Counted from the first letter of the stretch, positions 1-11,502 are shown. The stretch: 64,000 nucleotides of DNA from Kalaharituber pfeilii (GCA_015179045.1 WHUZ01000013.1:682001-746000); one strand, 5' to 3'. Translations and numbers: made by a program. Notes: generated by a model not told the origin, from the sequence alone.

Positions 1-178
1 TGTGTCTGTAACCCAGCATTGACTATATAGCCATATGACCCACGTGACCTGCGGCGTCTGAGCGTCAGCGCGGTAATAGTAGCTTAGGCCGCGCGCCATC
101 TACCACAACACCCTGACTAAAGGAATAGTACGGTGAGCTGTACCCCTTTCGCTGGTTCTTCACTAGGGTAAGTCAGTA

Positions 179-764
179 TTTTTTTTTTTTTTTTTATATC
201 ATTACTCGTATGCTGCCCTTCGGGCTATGACGAGGTTTAGTTACATGAAGAAAAGGTCAGAGTCTTAGTTACATTGAAGGTCAGATGTGGCGAAAGAATC
301 AAGATTGGAGGAATAAAGTAAACAAAAGAGTTCCGTCCTTATTGTTCGATCCAATCCAGTAACTCCAATAAGGGATCCTTGTCCTTGTCCTTCGGTGGCC
401 TAAACAGGTCCGCCATCCCCCCGGGCCACTTTCGTTTCCAAGTCTTGCATCTGGCGAGCACGTGTGCAGTGGTCTCCTCCTCCTCCTCCCCTCACCACCT
501 GCATTCTGGGCTGTCCGCTCTGCCAATCCCGAACCGCCATTTTCTCAGGGACTTCCCCCCTAACAGGCCTGCCAGCGTCGATACTCGTCGTCCAAGTCTT
601 TCCAATGGCCTGTATGTTAGCTCCAGTCTATTTCTCTCGATGGCTCTCCACGCTCGTGACAGTTGTCGGCCGGCCTGGCCTGTTGGATTCATTGGGCTGA
701 GTGAGTTGCGCCACTGAGTGGTAAGAGTACGCGTAGGCTTGTTGTGCACAGCCTCAGCTACCAA
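179..764 (-). pseudogene. LINE family 1: C-terminal zinc knuckle, 3' UTR and poly(A) end
   Basis: Reading the minus strand from 764, the decayed frame carries ERNRLELTYRPLERLG, GLLGGKSLRKW, then SPECRW, a TGA where the second Cys of the knuckle should be, and TTAHVLARCKTWKRKWPGG before a stop near 339. C-x2-C...H-x4-C following a GLR-W motif is the normal C-terminal end of ORF2 in fungal non-LTR retrotransposons with RNase H. Downstream come about 100 bp of 3' UTR, the family 1 end (CATAGCCCGAAGGGCAGCAT), and a poly(A) seen here as T's at 179-195. This is a 5'-truncated dead copy. Related copies lie at 1230-1965 and 44757-45740. Confidence 0.75.
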
Positions 765-1229
765 GACGTTGATATTGATTGTAAAGCATAGATAGTATAA
801 GCAATAGAATATACAGTAGGCATGCGCGGGGAGCTGGCTATATAAGGAGGGTCTTCTGCCCTCAAGAGATGGTCAAGCTTCAAGCGTTGTCCTAAGTTAC
901 ACCCTCATTTTGCTACATCATCGTAGACTCCGTGACAATTATATAGCAGCAAACTGATTACCACATCCGGAGCATGTTCTGCTCCCTGCAGCCGCCGGCG
1001 TATCCGTTGCAATCTCTGCCTACTAATAGTATCCTGGCGTTATTAGCATCCTTGATCTCACACATTCAGTAAGGTAATGTAAGGAAGTGATGTATGGAAG
1101 CGTGCTGTTAACGATGTTTAGTGCTAGAAACATCGGGTGTATGCAGGTCTGAACACTGTATGAGATGGAAGCAGGCTGAAAACGAGCTCAGTGGAAGGTT
1201 ACCTGTTGTGATATCCGATAACGGTCAAA
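765..1229. other. No gene seen between two LINE fragments
   Basis: There is no ORF of note, and no clear repeat boundary. It may be more decayed retroelement sequence, but nothing diagnostic is visible. Confidence 0.3.
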
Positions 1230-1965
1230 ATTTGAGGAGGCTATCTTATGGCAGAGGGAAGGCCTATGCCAGATGGGGCAAGTACTAGTACAGTATGTCG
1301 AGATGCCTAGGAGAAACGGGTAGCTGGAGGCATGTTGGATGTGGCAGTGCTATGGGTCAAGGGTCACAGGGGGCTGAAAGGTAATGAGGAGGCTGATAAG
1401 GCAGTATGACTGGGAGCTGTCCTTCCCTATCAAGAAGAGGTAGTAACAGAGACGGGCCTGAGAGTGATGGCAAAAAGGCAGCGGGCAGAGGAGAGAAACC
1501 GGTTGAAGCTGAGCTGCCAACCACTCCGGCAGTTGGGCAGCCTGGTACGCATCGTGGGAGGCCTACTGGGAGGGAAGGGCCTACGGGCATGGAAGTCTAA
1601 AATCGGCAATGTGGATGGTCCAGAATGTCGGTGGTGCCGTATGGAAGCTGTGACATCAGAACATATCTGGCCGAGGTACGAGGTGTGGAAGAGAAGGTGG
1701 CCAGGGGGGCAGGACGCGGTCAGAACGCCTTACAGACCCCTACAGAGACTTGGGATCCTGGTGCGCACCTTGGGAGGCATGATGGGGGGAAAGGGTTTAA
1801 GAGCATGGAGACACAAAATTGGCCAGGAGGACACCTAGAATGCCGCAAACACCTCGTGCGCCAATTTTCTCCGGAAATTCAAAAAAGTTGGCAACGTCGG
1901 CGTATCAACTGTTCCAGCAGGTCCCATATATCCATCCCTTCCAGGGCCACTGCTGTGAGAGGAGA
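1230..1965 (+). pseudogene. LINE ORF2 fragment: RNase H end and duplicated C-terminal module
   Basis: The frame through 1332 reads VAVLWVKGHRGLKGNEEADK, the H-x2-G-x2-GNExAD signature of the RNase H domain in Tad/I-type LINEs. It continues after one in-frame TGA (about 1405) into AEERNRLKLSCQPLRQLG, GLLGGKGLRAW and the knuckle ECRWCRMEAVTSEHIW. After KRRWPGG it jumps back into a second copy of the same module (TPYRPLQRLG...GGKGLRAWRHKIGQ), ending in a stop near 1838. So it holds one and a half copies of the C-terminal module in tandem. Stops and the partial duplication make it non-functional. No 3' tail is visible on this copy. Confidence 0.7.
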
Positions 1966-2090
1966 GCGATAGTGTCTACTATCCTCAGATTGACTGGAAA
2001 GTTGAGAACTGGCGGAATACACACACAAGGCTTGTGTTCACATGTTGAATAGCGAATGCGAACCGTGGGTGCGAAGTGTAGTATTGCAAG
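1966..2090 (+). repeat. Dispersed repeat X, copy 1 (diverged)
   Basis: It shares with 18880-19045, in order, GATAGTRTCYACTA, GTTGAGAACTGGCGGAA (GGTGAGAACTGGCGGAA there), GCGARTGCGA and GTGGGTGCGAA. A third copy lies inverted at 35368-35530. It directly follows LINE remnants. Function is unknown. Confidence 0.45.
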
Positions 2091-2510
2091 AGTGCCGAAA
2101 AGATTGCTTTCCTAATTATGGAACAAACATGCTACTTTAATCTCCATGTTAACAAAGGAAGCAAAGAAAGTAATATCATAACTCGAATCACAAAGTAAGA
2201 AAGACTCTATGTCAAAGAATTCTAATAATGAAAGAAGAACAATCAAAGAAGCCATAGAAAGATCCATTCTTTATGCCAGAGCGACAACCCGGTATCACAA
2301 GGCTTCGGTGCAACACCAATTCTTTCGGCTTCCCCACACTGCTTTTATCTCCATTCCGACGCAGCGCACGTACTCCCAAAACATGACTCAGCTTCTTACA
2401 CGAAAGATCTCGATCGGCCGGAGAAGGCAGAGTATCTTATGCATTTGGTAGTAGAGTATGTGGAGAATTGTAAGGGGCTGGCAGTGAGCCCCTCGGTTGT
2501 CGTCGTATGT

Positions 2511-2512
<2 letters not shown>
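2091..2512. other. No gene seen
   Basis: Only weak short frames are present. Its right edge, GTCGTCGTATGTAA (2499-2512), is the left target duplication of the next insertion. Confidence 0.3.
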
Positions 2513-2544
<32 letters not shown>

Positions 2545-2581
2545 TTCATTACTCGCGTGCCGCCTAATAGGCTATGGCGAG
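2513..2581 (-). mobile_element. Severely 5'-truncated LINE family 1 insertion
   Basis: A poly(T) tract is followed by ATTACTCGCGTGCCGCC and GGCTATGGCGAG, which is the family 1 3' end read on the minus strand. It is flanked by perfect 14-bp direct repeats GTCGTCGTATGTAA at 2499-2512 and 2582-2595. That is the expected mark of target-primed reverse transcription. The hairpin stem is the variant GCCT...AGGC. Confidence 0.85.
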
Positions 2582-2665
2582 GTCGTCGTATGTAAAGGAG
2601 TAGGAGGAGGAGGGCACGATGCAGACTATACGAAGCAGAGGGCACATGTACTTAGTTGAGGCTTC

Positions 2666-2667
<2 letters not shown>

Positions 2668-2697
<30 letters not shown>
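2668..2697. repeat. (CTTT)n microsatellite
   Basis: About seven perfect CTTT units sit immediately upstream of a family 1 retroelement end. Confidence 0.9.
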
Positions 2698-2705
2698 TAA
2701 TAAAG

Positions 2706-2770
2706 ACCCTCGCCATAGCCCGTTGGGCGGCATGCGAGTATTGATATTAAAAAAAAAATAAAAAAAAAAG
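2706..2770 (+). mobile_element. LINE family 1 3' end with A-rich tail
   Basis: CTCGCCATAGCCCGTTGGGC, then GGCATGCGAGTATTGATATT and an A-rich tail with a T interruption. The copy is 5'-truncated. No convincing target duplication was found. Confidence 0.7.
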
Positions 2771-3546
2771 AAGTCCGTCTTCGAAAAGAAAATCAGAAGC
2801 CCTCCATCTTCCAAGAACCTTCCATCCCATCCTACTTTCCCAGCGTTCCCTCTTTTGGGTGATTCCCCATGCTACTGCCCCAAGAAACAAGACTATCTAC
2901 ATGACCTTTCCAGTGGCCTTCATTACAAGAATATCATGATGAATGGAGAGATGGTAAGGTTGAGCAATGAGAATGAAGAGTAAGATGTAAACTGAGGTTC
3001 TACAAAGAAGTCCAAGTGGGGGAACAATATTGCAAGATGACCATGTTCAGGCAATTGTTTTTCATACTTAGACCCTTGCGTTCAATCAGTCCCCAGGAAA
3101 AAATCCAAATTTAGCTAGATACAGTAACTAACAATAACCAGTACTACAGAGAAATTTCCTCCCCACTCAACAAGATTTATCCCCTTTTACCGTTCAATCA
3201 AATCTTCAACAGTAGAAATCCCGCCCCTGTGATACTTGCACAAGGAAACGGAATCGGGAAGCAAGGAAACTCAAGAGCCACCACAGTACCCCAGTTCCAA
3301 ATTAAACCCAGACCATTATATTCCTTTTCTTTCTATATCCCTCCAGAACATTGAAAACTCGAACAGAAATGTCTAAGACTGTGAAATGAAAATAGGGAAA
3401 GCTGGAGTCCATTTCGGACTGTGTGGTTGTCAGTTGTTTCTTGTCCGTCGCTTGTCATGTTCTAGTATTCTAAAGTCAGTAATTTTTCAAAGAAGACTGC
3501 CTGATTGGACTGATCCTAACTTACCACCCGTAGCCTCATATCGTAT
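2771..3546. other. Intergenic; probable 3' flank of the secreted-peptide gene
   Basis: No coding frame stands out. Part of it is presumably the 3' UTR of the minus-strand gene that ends at 3547. Confidence 0.3.
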
Positions 3547-4188
3547 TTAGTAGATAATTTTAAGGATGAGATCCACCACCCATGGGATAACAATTCCCAA
3601 CACCTTACCAGCTGCCCAGCTGCCAATGATGTTCTTCAAGACCTTCTTCAAAGCACCCTTAATCTTGTTACCGAGCCACTTCCTGTCCGCTTTGGTGATT
3701 TGTTTCAGGGTCTTGGCCTTGCTCTTCAAGTACTTGGTGATGGACTTTCGCAAGCCACCACCAAGTGCATTCCAGACCTTCTTGGCAAGGGACGTCTTGC
3801 TGATCTTCTTGAGGAGGATTTTAACAAGCTTGTCGACAATCCCACGCCTCTCAATGTAGTCACGACGCTCGAGTGCAACATCATCATCCTCATCCTCTTC
3901 TGGGAGATCAGCAAGGCTGCGGAGGAAAGCCTCTTCCTCAGGGTCAGCAAGCTTCACAACATCGTTCTCATCCTCTGGGACCTCAGGCACATCTTCATCA
4001 TCATCTGCATCCACAGCAGCCACGGCAGGTTCTGCTGCAGCAGCAGGAGCTGGGGCGGCTTCGCGTTTGACGAGAGTCGAGTCTGCGACCTGGATATCGC
4101 GGGCATTGAGCTCCACCGCTGGGATGACAAGGGCGTTGACGGCGATGGCGGAGAGAGCAAGAGCGAGGAAGGCGGTGGTGAACTTCAT
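3547..4188 (-). CDS. Secreted prepropeptide with acidic pro-region and highly basic mature domain
   Basis: 213 aa, single exon. Residues 1-19 form a clear signal peptide (hydrophobic FLALALSAIA, then NA). Kex2-type dibasic sites lie at KR 41-42, RR 108-109 and RR 114-115. The stretch from about 43 to 107 is Ala/Pro-rich and very acidic (about 26 Asp/Glu). Residues 116-213 have about 22 Lys, 2 Arg and only 3 Asp, with amphipathic helical spacing and a hydrophobic end (VLGIVIPWVVDLILK). The mature part has no Cys, so it is not a defensin-like fold. By known pre-pro organisation the acidic part would neutralise the basic domain until cleavage. A membrane-active, antimicrobial or effector-like role is inference; I recognise no family. 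A TATA box at 4367-4372 supports the start. Confidence 0.85.
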   Translation of the reverse strand: MKFTTAFLALALSAIAVNALVIPAVELNARDIQVADSTLVKREAAPAPAAAAEPAVAAVDADDDEDVPEVPEDENDVVKLADPEEEAFLRSLADLPEEDEDDDVALERRDYIERRGIVDKLVKILLKKISKTSLAKKVWNALGGGLRKSITKYLKSKAKTLKQITKADRKWLGNKIKGALKKVLKNIIGSWAAGKVLGIVIPWVVDLILKIIY

Positions 4189-4366
4189 TTTGAATGTGCT
4201 TTGATTCGAAGGTTGGGACTTGATGGAGAAGTTGGTTTCGAGTCAAGGCTAAGAGGAATGTGAATTCAAATGAAGTCCTGAGGAGGGGAGAATGTGAAGG
4301 AAGGATTGAATGTTTGGTAGTCGGTGAGGGAAGAAGGAAGTGGTTGAGAAGGGAACTCGAGATCTC

Positions 4367-4372
4367 TTTATA
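4367..4372 (-). promoter_or_regulatory. TATA box of the secreted-peptide gene
   Basis: TATAAA on the minus strand, 178 bp upstream of the ATG at 4188, leaving room for a 5' UTR of about 150 nt. Confidence 0.5.
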
Positions 4373-4689
4373 CATGTTTAAGGATCTGTGATTGCATGGT
4401 ATTTCATGAAGAAGCATCATTAGAAAACTGTATACTGTAGCCACCGCAATCCAACAGCATTTCGATGAATGCGAGGTGTAACATGGAGATCGCCGCATCG
4501 ACATCTCGTCGCGCATCTCCGTGAAGTTCTGAGGCTGAGTACAAGTTCGCGAGCATCATTTTCGGTGAGAGCGGTATGGCTACTTACAATGAACCAGGGT
4601 TGATGCAATTCGAGGAGCTGTTGGACTATGGCATCGGTTCTGGCATGAAGTCTTGTTAATCTGATTGGCACCAGTCTTGTTTGCATCGC

Positions 4690-5872
4690 TCAGTCCAAGT
4701 TAGGTAATAGCAAACTAGGATTAATCTACATATGCACTCCCCTCGGCTACCCAAGCCTAGGGCCTGCTCTGTGCATGTCGCTGCCACGGGAAAGCCGAAC
4801 GTTGTTACAGTTACTGCAACTAAGCCGTGAAGAACTTACCCATTGCAATCCGTATCTAATTTTCATGGCGCATTAGGGCATTGCCGTATTTGCAAACATG
4901 ATGAAATATTCTCGTAGCTACTTCCATAACGCGCTACGGATATCCACGACATGCTTTATTGTGAGCCTCCGTGGATGAAAGGAAAAAAACTCATCATGAG
5001 ACGTACGGCAGAATTTGACAGGCAATTGTGTACCATTCGAGCTGCCACTGTCAAGTCGGAGTTACGCGATTCAATCTGCAAAAGCAAGCGCCCTGTAAGA
5101 CAATTCAACGGCGCTGGCGGCGTTTCCATCACTCTAAATTAACGAGGGACAAGCGAGGCCAGAACCGTACTATGGGTCCCAGATCCGATGCAGGGGAGAA
5201 ATGTTCTACGTACATATATAGATGCACCATCTTATCAAGTGTTACGCCTTGCTCGGTGATTTCCGATCTGTAAATCATGCAAGGGGCAGTTGGCGTTAAC
5301 ACAGCAATTATCCGGGGTAAAGTGCAGGGGAGGTAAGGTGGTAGAGTACACTCAGGGGGGCTGCAGATGGGCGGATAGCGCTGCCGTGCTGAGCACTTGT
5401 ACCCCAAACCACTGCCCATGATTGAACTGGTGCGAGTTTGATTATTCCAATAGGGCAATTAACCAGCACAAGCGTAGCAGGCAAAACCCCCGAATAAGAT
5501 GAGTACCTATTTGTCATTCTAGAATTTTTCCTAATTCGATTCTTCACCCCTGGCGATCAGTTAGTTCATGCCTGCTTTTTCACCAATCACGAATGCTTTT
5601 GCGGGTTCTGAAGGGGGAAAAAAAAAAGCGAAGAAATAAAAAATTAGATACATAAAAAGCTGAGAAACTTGGGTAACTTTGACCCCGATTCTATGTGTAA
5701 AACGCACAGGTAATTGGTTGTCGATCACTGTTCCTTCAAACATATACAAACGAAAGCACTCAAACGTTGCTCCAAGATAGGACAGCTATCTGTACACATG
5801 ACGGCTATCCCGACGCTAAATACCCTCATATTATGCTAACTATATTAAGTCAGTGTCATATTCACGTGCTTT
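4690..5872. other. Intergenic, no gene seen
   Basis: Short overlapping frames occur on both strands, but none shows a domain or an exon-intron pattern I can support. Confidence 0.3.
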
Positions 5873-5926
5873 CCCTGCCATAGACTGGTATTCTGCATGC
5901 GGGGTTACGTGACCATAAAAAAAAGG
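5873..5926 (+). mobile_element. Retroelement family 2 3' end (short)
   Basis: CCCTGCCATAG...GCATGCGGGGTTACGTGACC followed by an A-tract matches the family 2 end at 19370-19436. The middle is diverged, and no target duplication was found. Confidence 0.55.
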
Positions 5927-6749
5927 AAACATTATTCATGTATTTTGGTGCAGCATTGCACTTACATAGTTAGGGGTGTCCAAAACTTTGGTTTAGTAAT
6001 TATAACTATCCTCGAAGGTGCGGCAAAGTATGACGAACTTTTTGTATGAAAAAAACATAAAATTTTTCGACACGCACAAACGACTGTTGCGTAGTTGAAT
6101 GAAACCTTGGAAGGTTCATCAGTTGAGACTGAAACTGAGGGCAGATCACGCAGCTTAGTTATCATTTGTCTGTCTCGCCACATGGTTTGCATGCGAATAT
6201 ATGAGGTCGGAGGAAATGTCAGACGCGTAAAAATCTAAAGTCCTAGAGTGAGGGTGGAGTTCAACCAGGCTAGGTTAAGTTGGGGGGTGCCTGTACCAGA
6301 TTTAGGCTAGATGCCCGGCGGAAAGAACTTTTGTAAATCCCCTAGACTCTGAATCAATCCGATGATCAATTTTTCCCTCCTTAGTCAAGTCTCTAAACCT
6401 TAGCACTAGAGCTCACTCAACAACCATCGGTCGTTAGAACAAGTTCTTGAGGCGTAACGCTAATCTCTCAACCAGCGTGTGGCTCAGTCTCAAGGTTCCG
6501 TGTGACTAAGGTAGGCGAAAAGCATGGTTTCGGAGCCTACGCGTCAGTTCTTTGCTCCTACCCTTGCCCTACCCATGCCCACTGGGACCGGCAATTTCCC
6601 TAGGGCTCTTACACCTTCTCACGATTATCTAAGCTCGGGGTCATGCCTATCGAGAATGATCGCTGACCAAGCAGACCGAAGCTCCGCCAACAGTTCAAGC
6701 CATGCAAAGGACAGAACACCTCACTGGGACTCTGGCTGGAATACAGGGG
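5927..6749. other. Intergenic, no gene seen
   Basis: Nothing supportable was found before the small repeat at 6750. Confidence 0.3.
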
Positions 6750-6792
6750 CTGTTCTTGTACTTAAAAAAATAATAGTCTCGGCACGAGAACA
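6750..6792 (+). repeat. Ultra-short repeat (micro-MITE-like), copy 1
   Basis: It begins CTGTTCTTGTAC and ends GGCACGAGAACA, an imperfect terminal inverted repeat around AATAATAGTCTC. Flanks ACAGGGG (6743-6749) and ACAGGAG (6793-6799) form an imperfect direct repeat. Related copies are at 15160-15201 and 22457-22511. Confidence 0.5.
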
Positions 6793-8947
6793 ACAGGAGA
6801 CTACGGCAGCCCTTGTTCTTTCCTCAACACGTATCTGGCTTTACGTGTAGCTTAGCAGCTCTGAAGCCCACAACCAGCCCACAACCATTGACCTAAAAGT
6901 ACGACAAGTAATAAAAATGATAAAAGCAATGCTTTATTTTCATCTCTGTGGCTTCTTTCTTGCATTGGATCTTCATCTTAGCCCACTTCGTTTGATAATA
7001 CTCCGTAGACGTCAAAGCCTTGCTCTAATTTCCTTCGCGAGTTACAAAAGCTGGCATTCCAGCCTATGCTTTCAGGCGACACCAGGTACATAGCTGAAAT
7101 TTTTAGATTTTCCTTTCCTTGCTGGGAGGTTTCCCTTCTGCTGCTCTATAGCTAACACCCGAACTTCCGTATTTTCAGATGCATCCTATAAGGCCTCGTT
7201 GCATCAAACTAGCTTAAAGTTGTATCTATGGCTCAAACTCGGAGATATCCTCCACGCTGCATCAAGCCCAAATGGTTAAGCTACACCCGCCATAGTATGT
7301 ACGCCAAGCAAAGAAGCACGTACTTCACACAGAAGCTTTTTCGGCGCTGCCATCTGGTCCAGTAGCGCAATAATGGTCCAAGGTTGAAAGACGGATGACG
7401 CAGTGAATGTAGTCTCGCGGGCGGGAAAAGAGAACAAATGGCTCCTATACTTAAGTATGTAGAAAATGGAGTGTCTACCAGAGAGAGTAATAGACCTCGA
7501 ATATGCAATGCTGGGGAATTACTGTACCAGCTGTTAAGTTCAACGTGCATGACTGCATCAACACATAATTGATTCTTCGCTGCTGCGTACTTATACTTAG
7601 TGCATTAGTTCATCAGTTTGATCAACTAATTATCCTGTTTGAGATGAGTGGAGAGATGATGGCGCAGAGTCTATTACTTTCGGTCATTGTTGTATGCTAT
7701 GTTATGTTTGGCTGTTTGGTAGCTGATATTTGTTATTTCCTGTCACTTTTTGATATCTCCGATACACTTATTCCCATCATAGCCTTTAGGGCGGTATAGG
7801 TGTTAAAAAAAAACGCATTTTCCTGAGATCTGTAATACGTTTGACGGTTATCAGTCGGAGGGCTATCAACAAGAATGCAACCACCTATCAGCGGCGTGTA
7901 CGTAGTGTAATTTCTTTTTCTCGATTATCATACAATCGTATGAAGGTTGTCTTGCGTTCAGAAACTAATCTTGAACAGGGGGTGGCGTACAGTGCCAGCG
8001 AGAAATGTTTGTAATGTAAGGATGCTAAGTAAGGTGAAGTGTCTGGAATGGTACGAGGCTGCCCGTTATCAATTGGAGAATCAGTAAACGTCACTGCACT
8101 AGGTTGTGCATGTCTTGAAGGTAAAGGCTGCAGTGAGGGGCGCAGGTAGTTATTACAATGCGTACCATCGGTGCTGCAGGTTGCTGTAGTGACCTCGTAG
8201 GTATATGTACTCTGTGTGTGAGTTGTGGTATTTTCGCTGTGGTCAACTTGCAGTAATACAATGGGTTCCAGGGTGCAAAAATGTCCCTTTTTATAATATT
8301 GTGATGACCAGATATGAATCAAAGTAACTTCGAAGCGCCCTACTATTTGCTTGGTCAGAAAGGAATATTTGGAAGTTGACTCTGTTCTCATAGGCATTCG
8401 TGGGTCAAACCATTGATTCTACTATGCATGGGCTTTCCTACACTCGATTGTCCTGTGCTACTGAGGGGTTGAATCACAATTCGGCGATAAACTTGTCAGC
8501 TGCCATTGCTAATGCATGCCACTTGTTCATGGGGTAGTCAAAATCAGAACATTGCATCTACCCACTCGTAAATGAGCTGTGCAAAAGTGTATTATCTTGT
8601 TCTCCCCACTTTTTGTGAAGTACTGGTCGAGAACACGCAGTGTTGCCTGTTTAATCTCAGCTGCCTAGGCCTTGCTTGTTATTAAACCGATATATCATAC
8701 CCCAGAGAAAGCTTTACCAGCTATTGCTGTAGGGACTTGGTTTCCACAAACATCTCTTCTCCCGCCAGGAGAGCATTATTTTCGCTCTATTTCCTACTGG
8801 CGCGAAAGCCCTCTGCTAATTTCTCTGTAGCTACTACTCTGCCTTAACGCAACCGTGCTTGGTTGAACAAAATCCAATCCGTGGAAGGTGGGCGAAGACT
8901 GTTCATTTCTGTGAAGGTGAAGATTGATTAACATTTTAGATCATTAG
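6793..8947. other. Mostly empty; one weak minus-strand frame at 7888-8397
   Basis: The only frame of note is 169 codons on the minus strand (ATG at 8397), with Thr-rich text and TATCSTDGTHCNN. It has no signal peptide or recognisable domain and may be chance or an exon. The rest shows nothing. Confidence 0.25.
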
Positions 8948-11038
8948 ATGGCTTCAGCATTGGATGCGTACGATATTCCGCCAGCAACATACCTCACATG
9001 GACCAAATTCACATTTCCGGACAAGAATGGTGGCAGAACGGCAATTGCAGTGTCACAAGCAGAATCGCGAATCATTACTGCACTATACACCCTCCTCATC
9101 ACAATCACTTTTAGCATTACATGGGATATCGTACTTACACTGCTTACGATCCTTTTTGCTCCTAAGCGCATGACACGTACTAACCACATCACGATGATTG
9201 CCGCTTGGAACACTTCCGATGCTCTTCATGTCCTGCCCATGTTGATGAAGCACGCATGGAGTGTTTTCCGCGGGATTATCGGGAAAGTCCATGAAATCGA
9301 ATTTACCTGGGAAGCTTTTGGGCTTGACGCAGTCATTTTGCTGTTTGCATTAGGTGGATGGGGGGGTGGCGTGGCAGCGGGGTTGAAATTTCCGGAACTC
9401 CTCGTTATTGGGACTGCAGCCCCTGTAAATCCAAGCTCAGTACTCTATCCAAACTTCACCCAACCGGGGGACAGCACCTTCAAATTGCAATTTTTAGCCG
9501 TATCGCGGTACGACCGCAGACGGTCTATGCGAGCTATCGCATCTGTTGAGGGATATGAGACAGAAGTTTCAAAGTTTGTCCAGTTCACACGGATAGAGGA
9601 AGCTGATATCTATGGCGAGCAACGTTACAAAATGAAATATGGCTACAAAGTGACCGGCCTTGATATGGGCTTACAGCATCTTAGTCACCTTACCTTAGTC
9701 GTTACGGGACAGTGCACCTTTGAGAATTCCTGGTACAACGGGACTCGCAACACAACCATAGAGCGTGGGTTTGTGGAGGACTACCTTTTGTGGCCAAAGG
9801 ACTCTAGCAGGGAACTTGATGGGGTGGCAGACGATAATTATAATATCCGGTTGGATATAGCGGTCGGCCCGAGAATTCCACCCTTCGCAAAGTTCGTAAC
9901 GGTAAAGTACATTGAAACTGAGAAGGGGAATTCCATGAATGAAGAAACCGGAACAAGCTATTATACAGTTACACCTTCAACCGCCTTTAGGGTGTCACAC
10001 ACGAATGGGAGCGATGCTTGGTACGCCACCCAAAAGTTACCCCCAATATACAAAAGCCTGAGCAAGGATTACAAATTTCAGGTAAAGCCCGGCAGGCCAC
10101 CTCTTAAATGCCGGGAGGACACCGACTGGTCCTACAAAAATTGGCGAGGTAAAACAGCAAATCTCTTCAGTACCGAAGATGACAAACCACCAGTCACCAT
10201 TCCAGAGGCCATTAAGTACATATTGTGGACAACTTTAATCGAACCTGTGGTAGTCACCCTAGGCCGGTCAAGCAGCGTTGGCCTCAAGTCTACCAGCGAC
10301 ACATTCGCTCCAGATAATGCAATTGATACTGAGACAGCCTCAGCAGCGAATGACATGCGGAGGTTAGTTCATGCCGCCTTCGTTTTGACAAGAGATCTCT
10401 TTCGTGAAGCGGCCATCGCAGGGGCAGCAGCTGCAGCCGCGAACGACTCCAGCATTCCTAATGTATTAGAGACGGCGGATGGTTATATGCCAGGTACTGG
10501 TGACTTTATCATGATCAGCCGAAATGTGGTGGCTCTAAATGTTTCCCAAATGGCTGTGGTACCCTCTGCTTTGGTATTCTTACTGCTGATAGCCACAGCC
10601 CTATACTTAGCAAGGAAAAGGACAGAACTAAGCAGTACTCAGGCTCCAGGAAGATGGCAGCGCTTCGTATTGTACGCTTCCGGCTTACAAGCGGCTCAAC
10701 TGTATAGATTGCTCGACCAGGCTCTGGCAAATGATTATCGACCACCAATCTGGTCCAGGAAGAGGGGGCGGACCCCAGTGGTTTCTGGCGAAAGTCCCAA
10801 CGACCTACCAATACCGGAGCTGCAGGTGGTTTCCAGGGCAGGGCCCAGGAACCAAAAGGTAGCAGAGCTGGAGGATCCACACGTTGCTGAATTTGTCATT
10901 GGATTACGACCTGCGTCACAGTACAAAACCAGTGGGCTTGAGAACAAAGCAACAGATTCCAGTTGCCCGTTAAATAGCGTGGCCAATAACGCGGAGCCCC
11001 CAGATCCAAACCCATTAGACAAAGTAGAGGTTTTGTAG
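8948..11038 (+). CDS. Large membrane glycoprotein of unknown function
   Basis: 696 aa, uninterrupted, starting at an ATG with no better start nearby. Three probable membrane segments are visible: about 43-71 (TLLITITFSITWDIVLTLL), 127-147 (AVILLFALGGWGGG) and 534-554 (ALVFLLLIATALYLA, then ARKR). The roughly 385 residues between the second and third contain several N-x-S/T sites (for example NFT, NGT, NTT, NGS), so this part is probably extracellular or lumenal. The basic ARKR after the last segment suggests a cytosolic C-tail of about 140 residues. The architecture, a double N-terminal anchor, a glycosylated ectodomain and a single C-terminal anchor, occurs in poorly characterised ascomycete membrane proteins. 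I recognise no catalytic motif. A pogo transposon begins 276 bp after the stop. Confidence 0.8.
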   Translation: MASALDAYDIPPATYLTWTKFTFPDKNGGRTAIAVSQAESRIITALYTLLITITFSITWDIVLTLLTILFAPKRMTRTNHITMIAAWNTSDALHVLPMLMKHAWSVFRGIIGKVHEIEFTWEAFGLDAVILLFALGGWGGGVAAGLKFPELLVIGTAAPVNPSSVLYPNFTQPGDSTFKLQFLAVSRYDRRRSMRAIASVEGYETEVSKFVQFTRIEEADIYGEQRYKMKYGYKVTGLDMGLQHLSHLTLVVTGQCTFENSWYNGTRNTTIERGFVEDYLLWPKDSSRELDGVADDNYNIRLDIAVGPRIPPFAKFVTVKYIETEKGNSMNEETGTSYYTVTPSTAFRVSHTNGSDAWYATQKLPPIYKSLSKDYKFQVKPGRPPLKCREDTDWSYKNWRGKTANLFSTEDDKPPVTIPEAIKYILWTTLIEPVVVTLGRSSSVGLKSTSDTFAPDNAIDTETASAANDMRRLVHAAFVLTRDLFREAAIAGAAAAAANDSSIPNVLETADGYMPGTGDFIMISRNVVALNVSQMAVVPSALVFLLLIATALYLARKRTELSSTQAPGRWQRFVLYASGLQAAQLYRLLDQALANDYRPPIWSRKRGRTPVVSGESPNDLPIPELQVVSRAGPRNQKVAELEDPHVAEFVIGLRPASQYKTSGLENKATDSSCPLNSVANNAEPPDPNPLDKVEVL

Positions 11039-11315
11039 GCGGATTTCATCAATTACAGGAATCACAGCAGAATATTCATTACCAGCAGTGATTGCTGTGA
11101 TGAGCCTCAGTGGGGGTGAAGGTGAATTGTCATCGAACTTCCTATTTCCTTCCCATTCCTAAATTCGTTACTCGTTTGTCTTTTTCCATAGCCAGCAAAT
11201 TCCTCGATCTCTTTCCCGTTCCTCTCTATTTACCACTTCTAACCACACGTGTGTTGATCATCAATAATAAGCTTGGGGCATGATTCAAGTGAGCATTCCA
11301 CTGATAAGCAGTATA

Positions 11316-11358
11316 CTGTCGCTTACCTAATGGTGACCGACCACCCATAAGTGACCGA
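11316..11358 (+). repeat. Left TIR of the pogo element
   Basis: Matches the reverse complement of 13904-13946. It contains two direct GTGACCGA boxes, plausible transposase binding sites. Confidence 0.9.
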
Positions 11359-11502
11359 TTAAAATATCCCTGTCAATCACCTCCCCCCCGCTTCATTTTT
11401 GCATATTATCTCACCACCGATGCATTGTTTATAGTACCTGAATATACCATTTTAATCTGCATCCACTACACTATCAAGCCACTATACCTATCCTAGCTCA
11501 TT

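Noticed and set aside
8944..9292. Minus-strand frames opposite the 696-aa gene
   Set aside because: Shadows of the plus-strand gene, with no independent support.
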